A stretch of 64,000 nucleotides of DNA, taken from the NCBI RefSeq assembly GCF_014205165.1, contig NZ_JACHMZ010000001.1, forward strand, positions 2,874,501-2,938,500. Direction: 5' to 3'. The first letter of the stretch is position 1. Each line of letters begins with the position of its first letter. This DNA is from Micromonospora carbonacea (GTDB lineage: Bacteria > Actinomycetota > Actinomycetes > Mycobacteriales > Micromonosporaceae). Positions 39,167 to 47,249 of the stretch are shown here, piece after piece. The notes beneath the pieces were generated by a model. It ran no database searches. It was not told the origin of the DNA and saw nothing but the letters and a program-made list of their open reading frames with translations. The position numbers and the translations under genes were made by a program.

Positions 39167-39302
39167 CCGGCGTCGGTGGCGAGGCGGCGGGGTGACCGCC
39201 CGGCCGCCGTCCGGCGAGCCGTGACAGCGGGCGCGGAAGGAGCCCGGACGCCACGCAGGCGGCCCCGGCGCGCGGGGTGGCCGGCCGAGGTTCCGCAGGC
39301 GG

Positions 39303-39770
39303 TCAGGGGATCGAGAAGAGCCGGTCCGCGGGTACGACGGTGGCGGGCAGCGCCGCGCCGGGCACGAGGGCCGGGTCGCCGGGGCGGTTCACGTCCGCCT
39401 CGAACGCGGCGAACCCGGGCCCGCTGATGCGCAGGCGGAGCGTCAGCCCCGGGTCCTCTCCGTCCACGCGGTCCGCCACGGAGAGGATCTCCGCCGTCGC
39501 GGCGACACCCGCGGCGGACAGGTGACGCGCGTCGCGTCGCGACCGGGCGACCAGCCGCAAGCCGAGGACGCCGAAACCGACGCCGACGATCGTCGTGAGT
39601 ACGCCACCGGCGAGCAGGCCCCAGAAGTCCTTGGTCGACGGTGGCGGCTCCACCGTCAGGGCGGCGACGAGCAGGGCCGGCCCGGGAAGGCAGATGGCGA
39701 GGAACACCAGCCGGCACAACAACGCGCCGATTGGGCCGAGGCGGGCTTCCGCTTGCCGGGGCGTGCTCAC
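39303..39770 (-). CDS. Two-helix membrane protein of unknown function
   Basis: 155 aa from the GTG at 39770. Two hydrophobic segments (about residues 17-40 and 50-72) are followed by a soluble C-terminal half with short beta-rich segments (TAEILSVADRVDG, LTLRLRISGPG, ADVNRPGDPALVPGAALPATVVP). This resembles the DUF3592-like small proteins of actinomycetes. Nothing around it suggests a role; the neighbours are an FBP-like gene and CrcB channels. Confidence 0.6.
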   Translation of the reverse strand: MSTPRQAEARLGPIGALLCRLVFLAICLPGPALLVAALTVEPPPSTKDFWGLLAGGVLTTIVGVGFGVLGLRLVARSRRDARHLSAAGVAATAEILSVADRVDGEDPGLTLRLRISGPGFAAFEADVNRPGDPALVPGAALPATVVPADRLFSIP

Positions 39771-39871
39771 CAACTCATCCTAGTTGGCCTCTCCCGCACC
39801 ATGATCGCCGCCGGCCGGACCGTGTTCCGGGAACGACCCATGGACGACACGACCCCGTGCGGGGGCGGCGG

Positions 39872-40234
39872 CTAGCCGACCAGCGCGCGGGTTACCGCGA
39901 AACCCAGGGTCGCCGCGCCCAGCCCGGCGGCGACGCTGGTCAGCGCGTTCACCAGCGCGAGCAGGCGGGAGCCGTCCCGGGCCAGGCGCAGCGTCTCGTG
40001 CCCGAAGGTGGAGTAGGTGGTGAGCGCGCCGCAGAACCCGGTGGCCAGCAGCGCGCCCACCGCCGGGCCGACCGGGGCGGCGACCAGGGCGCCGAGCACC
40101 AGCGAGCCGACCACGTTCACCGTCAGGGTGCCCCAGGGGAACGGTGAGGCGTGCCGGGCCTGCACGGTCCGGTCGGTGAGGTAGCGCAGCGGCGCACCGA
40201 CGGCCGCGCCGAGGGCGATCAGCAGGGCCGTCAC
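39872..40234 (-). CDS. crcB: CrcB/Fluc fluoride channel subunit
   Basis: 120 aa. The start is the GTG at 40234, overlapping the upstream crcB stop by 4 bp. Four membrane segments and the signature GFCGALTTYSTFGHE are present, with the early block GAPLRYLTDR. Fluc channels are dual-topology dimers that let fluoride leave the cell. Two adjacent genes, as here, usually make a heterodimer of opposite orientations. I see no fluoride riboswitch upstream of the pair. Confidence 0.88.
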   Translation of the reverse strand: MTALLIALGAAVGAPLRYLTDRTVQARHASPFPWGTLTVNVVGSLVLGALVAAPVGPAVGALLATGFCGALTTYSTFGHETLRLARDGSRLLALVNALTSVAAGLGAATLGFAVTRALVG

Positions 40235-40770
40235 GCCGGCCCGCCGTCGGCCCGTGCCCCGTCGGGGCCCGCGGGCCCCGGTGTCGTCGGGTGGGCGTGC
40301 GAGCCGGTCGCGCGGCCGAGCAGCCGGGCCGCGGCGGCGTCGCCGACCCAGACCGCGGCGAGCGCCCCCAGCAGGGTGGCGACGAGGTACGCCAGCGCGG
40401 TGCCCGCCGCGCCGGCGAGCGCCGCCTGCCGCACGTCCACCACGTACGTGGAGAAGGTGGTGTAGCCGCCGAGCACGCCCACGCCCAGGAACGGCCGGGT
40501 GAGCGGCGGGACGCGGCCGGCGGTGACCACCGCCATCAGCGCCCCGATCAGCAGGCACCCGGACACGTTGACGCCGAACGTCGCCCACGGGAACCCGGTC
40601 GGCGGGTGCGGGAACGCCGCCTGGACGCCCGCCCGGGCGAGCGCGCCGAGCACGCCCCCGGCCGCGATCACGCCGAGCACGACCGCCGGGTGGGCGCGCA
40701 GCTCGCCCCGGTCTTCCGGCACCCGCAGGTCGACGTCGGGGTCGACCCGGCGCGGGGTCGGTCCTGCCAC
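40231..40770 (-). CDS. crcB: CrcB/Fluc fluoride channel subunit with N- and C-terminal extensions
   Basis: 179 aa. The start is the GTG at 40770, with GGGAGGGCGAG upstream; the open frame starts at 40905, but that part lies in a repeat. The core has four membrane segments with GALARAGVQAAFP, NVSGCLLIGALMA and the signature GGYTTFSTYVVDV. It is longer than a typical 120-130 aa Fluc: a charged N-terminal stretch and a Pro/Gly-rich tail are added. It is coupled to the second subunit by a GTGA overlap. Confidence 0.86.
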   Translation of the reverse strand: MAGPTPRRVDPDVDLRVPEDRGELRAHPAVVLGVIAAGGVLGALARAGVQAAFPHPPTGFPWATFGVNVSGCLLIGALMAVVTAGRVPPLTRPFLGVGVLGGYTTFSTYVVDVRQAALAGAAGTALAYLVATLLGALAAVWVGDAAAARLLGRATGSHAHPTTPGPAGPDGARADGGPA

Positions 40771-40838
40771 CTCGCCCTCCCACCAGCCGCCTGGGCGTAC
40801 GAGCGCGAGCCTACCCCCGCCGCCCCGCACGGAGGGCC

Positions 40839-40907
40839 CCTTGATCGTCTGCGGGAAACGGAGAGTGCGGCCGGCGTGTCGTCTCCTTTCCGCGCAGACG
40901 ATCAAGG
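40839..40907. repeat. Long inverted repeat (69 bp) of the MITE or stem-loop kind
   Basis: Perfect 15-bp ends CCTTGATCGTCTGCG and CGCAGACGATCAAGG enclose a further imperfect pairing (GGAAACGGAG against CTCCTTTCC) and a GC-rich loop. It lies upstream of the crcB pair and directly beside the 15-bp tandem array. It could be a small mobile palindrome or a terminator for the methyltransferase gene. Confidence 0.65.
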
Positions 40908-40920
40908 CGCGGCGCGGCGC

Positions 40921-41010
40921 GGCGCAGCGTGGCGCGGCGCAGCGTGGCGCGGCGCAGCGTGGCGCGGCGCAGCGTGGCGTGGCGCAGCGTGGCGTGGCGC
41001 AGCGGGGCGG
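40921..41010. repeat. Six tandem copies of a 15-bp unit
   Basis: The unit GGCGCAGCGTGGCGC repeats exactly three times, then with one base changed twice, then in a more diverged sixth copy. It ends 18 bp from the methyltransferase stop at 41029. It has no spacers and is not a CRISPR. Confidence 0.85.
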
Positions 41011-41028
41011 GGCAGGCGGGGCGGGGCG

Positions 41029-41883
41029 TCAGCGTAGGGCGGCCACCGCCGCGTCCGCGCCGCCCCGCCACAGCGTGCCGGCCTCGGTGAAGCCGGCGGC
41101 GGTCAGCGCGCCGAGGTGCCAGGAGACCGGCGGGTTCCACTCGGGGCTGTGCCCGGTCGGGTAGATCTCGTGGCGGCGGCGCACCAGCGGGCCCAGCACC
41201 GGGTCGGCGCCGGCCCGCGCCCACCAGTCGGACCAGGACAGGGCCGCGCCGGTGGCGTGCCGGGCGGCGCGTCGCTCCCGGGCCCGGGCGGTCAGCCGGT
41301 CGGTCAGCGTTTTCAGCGCGTCGTCGGGCATGTGGTCGGCGTTGACGCACAGGCCGCCCGGGCGCAGCAGGTCCCGCAGCTCGCCGTAGAGGGCGGTGAG
41401 GCGCTCGGCGGGCAGCCAGTGCAGGGCGGTGGCGGTGAGCGCGGCGTCGTAGTCGCGGTGCGGCAGCCGGTCGGACCAGTCGGGGCGGGTCAGGTCGGCG
41501 GTGAGCACGACGGCGCGGTCGCCCAGCGACGCGCGGGCCAGGGCGAGCAGGGCGGGGTCGAGGTCGACCAGGGTGACCCGGGCCCGGGGGAAGCGGGCCA
41601 GGGCGCGCAGCGTGATCGTGCCGGTGCCACCGGCGAGGTCGAGCAGGCGGGGTGAGTCCGTGTCGACCACGGCCTCGACGGCGTCGAGCATGGCGGCGAG
41701 GCGTTCCTCCCGGTCCGGCATGAACCCCTCCTGCTGCCGATCCCAGCTCACCTGCCAGGCCGCCGCCGTCGCGGCGAGCCCGGGGGCGGGGTCGGCGGGG
41801 TCGGCGGAACCCTCGGTGATCGTCGCGGGGCACCCGGCGGCCGCCTCGGCCACACCCTCGCTGATGTAAGGAGTCATACGCAT
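41029..41883 (-). CDS. SAM-dependent methyltransferase
   Basis: 284 aa from the ATG at 41883; a second ATG at 41877 is equally possible, and neither has a ribosome binding site. TAACTA lies just upstream, so the message may be leaderless. The class I fold shows motif I LLDLAGGTGTITLRAL, motif II RVTLVDLDPALLALAR, and DAALTATALHWLP with the post-motif LLRPGGLCVNADHM. The substrate is unknown. It has a divergent partner, a small membrane protein, across a perfect palindrome at 41916. Confidence 0.83.
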   Translation of the reverse strand: MRMTPYISEGVAEAAAGCPATITEGSADPADPAPGLAATAAAWQVSWDRQQEGFMPDREERLAAMLDAVEAVVDTDSPRLLDLAGGTGTITLRALARFPRARVTLVDLDPALLALARASLGDRAVVLTADLTRPDWSDRLPHRDYDAALTATALHWLPAERLTALYGELRDLLRPGGLCVNADHMPDDALKTLTDRLTARARERRAARHATGAALSWSDWWARAGADPVLGPLVRRRHEIYPTGHSPEWNPPVSWHLGALTAAGFTEAGTLWRGGADAAVAALR

Positions 41884-41915
41884 CAGGCTAGTTACGCCGA
41901 CGGTCGACGTCCAGA

Positions 41916-41942
41916 CCTTGTTGCCAGTTATTGGCAACAAGG
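41916..41942. promoter_or_regulatory. Perfect 11+11 palindrome in a divergent promoter region
   Basis: CCTTGTTGCCA-GTTAT-TGGCAACAAGG lies 33 bp from the methyltransferase start and about 100 bp from the DUF6766-like gene. It may be an operator; no regulator gene is adjacent. Confidence 0.55.
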
Positions 41943-42044
41943 GGGGAGTGCTGTTCGCGGTCTCCGTCCCTTTTCAGTACGGTTTCGACCGGGTCCGGGC
42001 GGGGCACATCACGGGTGAGATCGACTACCGAGAGGGGGATCGTG

Positions 42045-42479
42045 ATGGCGGAGACCAGCACACCGGCCGGCACGCGCCCGTCCGTCAGCGCCGACACCGG
42101 GGGTGGCCGCAGTCGCGGCCCGGCGGCCGGCCCGCCGTTCCGCAAGCCGCGATGGCCCAAGGCGTACGCCTTCGCGCTGGTCACCGGCGCGCTCTTCCTC
42201 TTCTCGTGGGTCGGCCAGTTCCTCTTCCAGCTCGTGGTGCAGCGCAACGAGGCGGGCCAGCACGGCCAGGCGTTCGCCTGGTCCGAGTTCCTGCCGCAGT
42301 TCTTCGCGAGCACCTTCGAGAACTGGCAGTCGGAGTTCCTCCAGCTGATCTGGCAGGCCGCCGGGCTGGCCCTCTTCTACTACTGGGGCTCGTCCCAGTC
42401 GCGGGAGTCCGACGACCGGATCGAGGCCAAGCTGGACGCGCTGCTGCGCGAACGCAACCTGGATCCGGAGAACCCGTGA
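42045..42479 (+). CDS. Small membrane protein, DUF6766 type
   Basis: 144 aa. The start is the ATG at 42045, with GAGAGGGGG upstream; a GTG 3 nt earlier is possible. A Pro/Gly-rich start precedes two membrane segments (AYAFALVTGALFLFSWVGQF and LIWQAAGLALFYYWG), with the family-typical loop FLPQFFASTFENWQSEFLQL and the tail SSQSRESDDRIEAKLDALL. The function is unknown. Confidence 0.7.
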   Translation: MAETSTPAGTRPSVSADTGGGRSRGPAAGPPFRKPRWPKAYAFALVTGALFLFSWVGQFLFQLVVQRNEAGQHGQAFAWSEFLPQFFASTFENWQSEFLQLIWQAAGLALFYYWGSSQSRESDDRIEAKLDALLRERNLDPENP

Positions 42480-42566
42480 CCCGGCCCACCCCGCGCGCCG
42501 GTTGACCTCAACCCCGCTTCACCTCCGACGCTGTGCGCACACGGTCGAGCGACACGGAGGCGCGGG

Positions 42567-43535
42567 ATGCGAGTGATCGAGGTGGCCCGGTTCGGCGGGC
42601 CGGAGGTGCTGACCCTGACGGAGGCCCCCGACCCGTCGCCCGGGACGGGCGAGGTGGTCGTCGAGACGGCGTACGCCAACGTGCTCTGGATCGACACGGC
42701 GATCCGCGCGGGCCGGGCCGGGCAGTGGTTCCCGGTCCAGCCCCCGTACCGCCCCGGGTCGGGGGTGTCCGGCACGGTGAGCGCGGTGGGGCCCGGCGTC
42801 GATCCGGCCTGGGCCGGCCGGCGGGTGGTCGCGCGGACCGGACCGGTCGGCGGCTACCTCGACCGGGCCCCGGTGCCGGTCGACGACGTCCTCGCCGTGC
42901 CTGCCACGGTGTCGTTGCGGGACGCCGCGGCCCTGCTCACCGACGGCGCCACCGCGTTCGCCGTGCTCGACCTGGTCGGCGTGCGCCCCGGCGACCGGGT
43001 GCTGGTCACCGCCGCCGCCGGGGGAGCGGGCGCGCTGCTGGTCCAGGCGGCGCGGGCCGCAGGGGCCCGGGTGGTCGCGGCGGCGCGGGGGACGGCCAAG
43101 GGGGACGCGCTGCGTCGCCTCGGCGTCACCGACGTCGTGGACTACGCCGCCCCGGACTGGACCGACCGGGTACGCGCCGTCCTCGGCGGCGTCGACGTGC
43201 TCCTCGACGGCGCCGGCGGCGCGTACGGCCGGGCCGCGCACGACCTGGTGGCACCGGGCGGACGGGTCTGCGCGTACGGCGCGCCGGCCGGCGGCTTCGC
43301 CGTCCCCGAACCCGCCTCGGCCCGCGCCCGGGGCATCGCGGTCACCGGCATCGGGGCTCTCCAGGCGGCCGGGCCGCAGACCAGGCGGGCGCACCTGCTG
43401 GCCGCCCTGGACGCCGTCGCGGCCGGCCGGGTGACGCCGCTGGTGGGGCGGACGTTCCCGCTGGACCGCGCCGCCGACGCGCACCGCGCCGTCGAGGAGC
43501 GGGCGGCGGTCGGCAAGACCCTGCTCACCCCGTGA
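42567..43535 (+). CDS. Quinone-oxidoreductase-type zinc-free alcohol dehydrogenase (MDR family)
   Basis: 322 aa. The start is the ATG at 42567, after ACGGAGGCGCGGG. It has the two-domain MDR layout: an N-terminal GroES-like part (PPYRPGSGVSGTVSAVGPGVDP) and a Rossmann part with VLVTAAAGGAGALLVQAARAAGARVVAAARG. Zinc-binding cysteines are absent, as in NADPH:quinone reductase. The C-terminal ends with LDRAADAHRAVEERAAVGKTLLTP. It probably reduces quinones or enones with NADPH; the substrate is unknown. Confidence 0.85.
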   Translation: MRVIEVARFGGPEVLTLTEAPDPSPGTGEVVVETAYANVLWIDTAIRAGRAGQWFPVQPPYRPGSGVSGTVSAVGPGVDPAWAGRRVVARTGPVGGYLDRAPVPVDDVLAVPATVSLRDAAALLTDGATAFAVLDLVGVRPGDRVLVTAAAGGAGALLVQAARAAGARVVAAARGTAKGDALRRLGVTDVVDYAAPDWTDRVRAVLGGVDVLLDGAGGAYGRAAHDLVAPGGRVCAYGAPAGGFAVPEPASARARGIAVTGIGALQAAGPQTRRAHLLAALDAVAAGRVTPLVGRTFPLDRAADAHRAVEERAAVGKTLLTP

Positions 43536-43616
43536 GCGGGACCGCCGGGTGAGCCGCCGCGCTGCACCGCGTCCCGCCCGGCCGGGCCGGTCGCGGGCAG
43601 GCGGCGGTCGGGCCGG

Positions 43617-44732
43617 TCACCGCCGGCCGAGCGGGACCGCCTGGGCCGGCACCGCCGGCGTCGGCGGCACCGGTGCCGGGGCGGGCCCGGCGGGGCGTGC
43701 GGCCAGGCCGCCGAGCAGGGCGCCCAGCAGCGCGGCGAGGACGACGACGCCGCCGGTCACCTCGGGCGTCCAGCGCACCCCGACGGCCAGCGCGAGGCCG
43801 GTCAGGTGGCCGGCGACCAGCAGGCCGCCGAGCAGCGCCCCGGCCAGCGGCAGCCGCAGCGGCGCGTCCGGGCCGCGTACGGCGTCCAGCCGCCACAGCA
43901 GCGCGTCGGCGAGGGCGGTGCCGCCCAGGGTCCCCAGCGCGGCCCACGTCTGCGGCGTCGGGAACTCCTGCATCACCAGGTTGAACAACGCCACCCCGGC
44001 GACCAGGGCCACGCCCGTGCCCGGGGCCGCGCGCCGCCGGTGGACCAGCAGGAACGGTCCCACCAGCAGCAGCGTCGTGAGCAGGTACGCGTCGACGCCG
44101 AGCACCGCCTGCTGCTGGGTGCCCAGGCCGCCGATGAACCGGGTCGGGGCGAGGGTGAGGAACGCCGACGCGTAGGTGAGCAGGATGGACGGGGCCATCG
44201 CGCCGAGCACGAGCGAGGCGACGCCCGTGGCCGAGCGCGCGCCGCCCTCGCCGCTGGCCCACCACGAACGCAGCGGGCTGGTCACCAGCAGCACCGCCGA
44301 GGCGTCGAGGAGCAGGTGGCTCGGGCTGAACGCGGCGTCGAGCCCGACCTCCACCCCCAGCGTCTCGTGCCAGGTCAGGTCGGCCAGGCCGGCGAGCAGG
44401 AAGGTCGCCGCCGCGATCGCGCCGACCCGGTAGCCGGCGGGCCAGCCGTCCCGCCACCACCGGGGCGCGCCGCCGCGCCGCCGGTACGCTAGCCAGCACG
44501 TCCACGCCGCCGTGGCGACGAAGCCCGCGTAGAGCAGCCCGTGCCACGGGGTGAAGAAGCCCTCGATGGTCTCGATGATGTTGCTGTGCGCCCAGCCGTC
44601 GGACATCGCCCCGGCGGTGAGCACCGCGCCGAACAGGACGGTGACGAGGTCCTCCCGGCGGGTGGCCGGTGGCACTCCGGGGGAGGCGACTGCGGACGGT
44701 GAAGTGTCGTGGCGGACTCCGCTGCTGGTCAT
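43617..44732 (-). CDS. Polytopic membrane protein of unknown function
   Basis: 371 aa. The start is the ATG at 44732, with GAGAGGACC upstream. About ten hydrophobic segments are present. The first loop holds the conserved-looking block DGWAHSNIIETIEGFFTPWHGLLYAGF, and a later one FSPSHLLLDASAVLL, so several His residues face one side of the membrane, as in metal or heme sites. The C-terminus is a Pro/Ala tail. I do not recognise a function. Confidence 0.68.
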   Translation of the reverse strand: MTSSGVRHDTSPSAVASPGVPPATRREDLVTVLFGAVLTAGAMSDGWAHSNIIETIEGFFTPWHGLLYAGFVATAAWTCWLAYRRRGGAPRWWRDGWPAGYRVGAIAAATFLLAGLADLTWHETLGVEVGLDAAFSPSHLLLDASAVLLVTSPLRSWWASGEGGARSATGVASLVLGAMAPSILLTYASAFLTLAPTRFIGGLGTQQQAVLGVDAYLLTTLLLVGPFLLVHRRRAAPGTGVALVAGVALFNLVMQEFPTPQTWAALGTLGGTALADALLWRLDAVRGPDAPLRLPLAGALLGGLLVAGHLTGLALAVGVRWTPEVTGGVVVLAALLGALLGGLAARPAGPAPAPVPPTPAVPAQAVPLGRR

Positions 44733-44764
44733 CGGCGGTCCTCTCGGGAGATGGCGACTCAGCG

Positions 44765-47062
44765 TCATTGTGCGGCTCCCGTGGGCGACGATCCGGGACC
44801 GGCGGCCGTCCACGCCGGGCGCGTCGCGCCACCGTCCACATGTTGGGAAGCTGGCGCGGGCGGCGGCCTCATCCGCGCCGTGCCGGCGAGCGCGGCGCTG
44901 GTGTGCCACGGCGGCTCGGGCAGCGCGTACGGTGCGTTCGTCGCCGGCATCCCGCAGTTGGCGACCACGGGGCCGGGGGACCGTCGGCACAACGCCGGGC
45001 TCATCGCCGCCCGGGGGTCCGGCCTCGCCGCCCCGGCCCGGCGGATCACCGCCGAACTGCTCACCCGGCTGCTCACCGACCCGGCACCGGCCGGGGCCGC
45101 CCGCGGGGTCAGCGGCGGGACCGCCGCCATGCCGGCCCCGGCGGACCCGGCGCCCCGGCTGGAGACGCTGCGCTGATCCCGGCTCGGCCGGGGGCCGCGC
45201 CGGCCCGGCTCCCGGATCCCGTCCGGCCGGGCACCGCCGCCGGGCGACCGGTCGCGCGGGCCGGGGCGCGTCGGCCGGGCCGGTGCCGTCGGCCGGGGCC
45301 GCGCCGGGGCCGGGTGCGTCGCGGGCCGCGCCGGCGGCACCGGTGCGGTCGCACCGGCGCGGCGCACGACGGCCGCCAGGACCGCCCGGGGCAGCCGGTC
45401 GTGCGCCACCCGGCGCAGCGCCGGGTCGGCGACGTCGTACCCGCCCCGCGTTCGACGCAGCAGCCCGCGCGCGGCGAGCGCGGACATGGTCCGCTCGGCC
45501 TGGCCCGCCGGCCACCCGAGGGCCCGGTCGACCGTCGCGGCGGCGGTCCCGGAGCCCAGCGCGGCGGCGACCATCAGCGCGGCGCGTTCCCGGCCGGCGC
45601 AGGCGTCCAGGCGGGCGGCGGCGACCGCGAGCACCCGCTGCGGCGGCAGCGCCGGGTCCGTCCCGTCGGCCACGTGCCGCACGTACGCCTCGGCGTGCCC
45701 CGGCGACCCGGCGACCAGCGGCAGCAGCCGGGCCGCCAGCGCCGCCGGCTGTCCGGCCCGGACCAGCAGGCCGCGGAGCAGCCGACCGGTCTCCACCGCG
45801 GCCAGCGGGGGCAGCGGCACCTCGTCGTGGCCGCCCTCGGGGCCGGTGCGGTCGCCGCTCCACTGCGGACGCCGCGTCGTCACCACCGCCAGCGGCACCC
45901 GCCGGGCGACGGCCGCCGCGAACAGGGCACGCAGGAAGCGGTCCGTCGCCGGGGCGGCCCGGTCGGCGTCGTCGAGCGCCAGCACGACGGGCTGGCGGTC
46001 GGCCAGGCGCAGCAGCACCCGCTGCCACACCGCCGCGCCGACCGGCGACGGGCCGACGAGCAGCCCCTCCAACGCGACCACCGTGGACAGCGCCTGTCCC
46101 GCAGGGACCACGCCGTCGAGCGCCGCCAGCAGCCGTCGGCGTACGGTCGCGGGCGGCTCGTCGGCGCGCAGGCCCGCGAACGCGCGCAGCAGGTCGGCGA
46201 CGGGGGTCAGCGGCTGCTCGGGACGCGGCGGGCAGGCGGCGGCGTACCAGCGCACCGGCGCGCCGTCGACGGTCCCGACCGTGCGGCCCAGCTCGTGCAG
46301 CACCCGACTGCGGCCGCTGCCGACCGGGCCGACCAGCGCCACCCAGCGGGGGGCGCGCTCGCGGGCGGCCCGCAGCACCCGGTCCCGGGCGGCGGCGAGC
46401 TGCCGGCGGCGGCCGACCAGCGGGCCGTGGTGGCGGACCGGCTCGGGGCGGGCGGCCCCGACGGCGAGCGCCACGTCCATGGGCAGCGGCTTGCCGGCGA
46501 CGCTCAGCGGGCCGAGTGCCCGGTGGACGATCACCCCGGCGGTGGCGCGGCGGGTGGCCGCGCAGAGCACGACGCCGCCGGGCGGGGCGTGTTCCTGGAG
46601 ACGGGCGGCGGCGGTGATCACCGCGCCGCTGGCCATGCCGTGCGCGCCGGCGCGGATGCCCGCGACGTCCACCAGGGCCTCGCCGGTGGCGACGCCGACC
46701 CGCGTGCGCAGGGCCGCCACGCCCGGCAGGGCCCGACCGTCCAGGGCGCGCTGGATCTCCAGCCCGGCGCGCACCGCCCGGTACGCGTCGTGGCCGTCGG
46801 ACTCGCGGGCCCCGAACAGGGCCATCACGGCGTCGCCGACGTACTTCTCGACCACGCCGCCCCAGCGGTCCAGCACCCCGACGACGGTGTCGAAGTAGGC
46901 GCGTTGCAGGGCCCGGACCTCCTCCGGGTCGAGCCGGTCGATCAGCGCGGTCGAGCCGACGATGTCGGCGAAGAGGACGCTGACCGTCCGTAGTTCCTCG
47001 GGCACCGGCCAGTCGGCCGGCGTCGACGACTGCGTTCCGTTGACGGTCGTGGACATGGGCAT
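44765..47062 (-). CDS. Class III adenylate cyclase-type domain fused to an ATPase, 3' end truncated
   Basis: 765 codons in the open frame from the ATG at 47062. Residues 25-190 form a nucleotide-cyclase domain: VSVLFADIVGSTALIDRL (metal Asp), VVEKYVGDAVMALFG and RVGVATGEAL. Then comes an AAA-type ATPase with GPVGSGRSRVL and PVVLALDDADRA. Related proteins go on for several hundred residues of TPR-like repeats. Here recognisable sequence stops near residue 565 (HDRLPRAVLAAVV, about 45370), and the rest is Pro/Arg/Ala-rich and lies antisense to a glycosyltransferase remnant. I read the gene as cut by a deletion or rearrangement; whether it still works is open. Confidence 0.65.
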   Translation of the reverse strand: MPMSTTVNGTQSSTPADWPVPEELRTVSVLFADIVGSTALIDRLDPEEVRALQRAYFDTVVGVLDRWGGVVEKYVGDAVMALFGARESDGHDAYRAVRAGLEIQRALDGRALPGVAALRTRVGVATGEALVDVAGIRAGAHGMASGAVITAAARLQEHAPPGGVVLCAATRRATAGVIVHRALGPLSVAGKPLPMDVALAVGAARPEPVRHHGPLVGRRRQLAAARDRVLRAARERAPRWVALVGPVGSGRSRVLHELGRTVGTVDGAPVRWYAAACPPRPEQPLTPVADLLRAFAGLRADEPPATVRRRLLAALDGVVPAGQALSTVVALEGLLVGPSPVGAAVWQRVLLRLADRQPVVLALDDADRAAPATDRFLRALFAAAVARRVPLAVVTTRRPQWSGDRTGPEGGHDEVPLPPLAAVETGRLLRGLLVRAGQPAALAARLLPLVAGSPGHAEAYVRHVADGTDPALPPQRVLAVAAARLDACAGRERAALMVAAALGSGTAAATVDRALGWPAGQAERTMSALAARGLLRRTRGGYDVADPALRRVAHDRLPRAVLAAVVRRAGATAPVPPARPATHPAPARPRPTAPARPTRPGPRDRSPGGGARPDGIREPGRRGPRPSRDQRSVSSRGAGSAGAGMAAVPPLTPRAAPAGAGSVSSRVSSSAVIRRAGAARPDPRAAMSPALCRRSPGPVVANCGMPATNAPYALPEPPWHTSAALAGTARMRPPPAPASQHVDGGATRPAWTAAGPGSSPTGAAQ
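44860..45176 (+). pseudogene. C-terminal remnant of a UDP-glycosyltransferase
   Basis: The frame encodes GGLIRAVPASAALVCHGGSG, then AYGAFVAGIPQLATTGPGDR and HNAGLIAARGSGLA. This is the nucleotide-sugar binding region near the C-terminus of MGT-type glycosyltransferases, with the HGG-G motif and the following GD-x4-N box. The N-terminal two thirds are missing, and there is no start or ribosome binding site. It abuts the truncated end of the cyclase gene on the other strand. Confidence 0.65.
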
Positions 47063-47136
47063 CGCACCGCCTTTCCCCCCGCTTGGTGCCTGACGACCTC
47101 AGGAGACTCCCACCACCGGTCCGACGGGGGATCGGC

Positions 47137-47148
47137 AGAACGACGTAT
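47137..47148. promoter_or_regulatory. Motif AGAACGACGTAT shared by two promoter regions
   Basis: AGAACGACGTAT lies in the 187-bp region between the cyclase-ATPase gene and the LuxR-family gene. The same 12 bases occur in inverse direction at 50203-50214, before the DUF5995 gene and right after the LuxR gene. It is a candidate site for the LuxR-family protein, inferred only from position and identity. Confidence 0.4.
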
Positions 47149-47249
47149 GTCGGCCTACCGCAACCTTTGGTCGCAATGTCGACGCGAGGCGTACCAGTGG
47201 GGGCGAAGACCCGTAGAACGGTCCGGGGACCTGTGACTAGGCTGCGAAC

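Noticed and set aside
40771..40840. Fluoride riboswitch before the crcB pair
   Set aside because: I could not find the conserved pseudoknot sequence; only a repeat element lies there.
40921..41010. Possible CRISPR array
   Set aside because: The 15-bp units follow each other without spacers; it is a plain tandem repeat.
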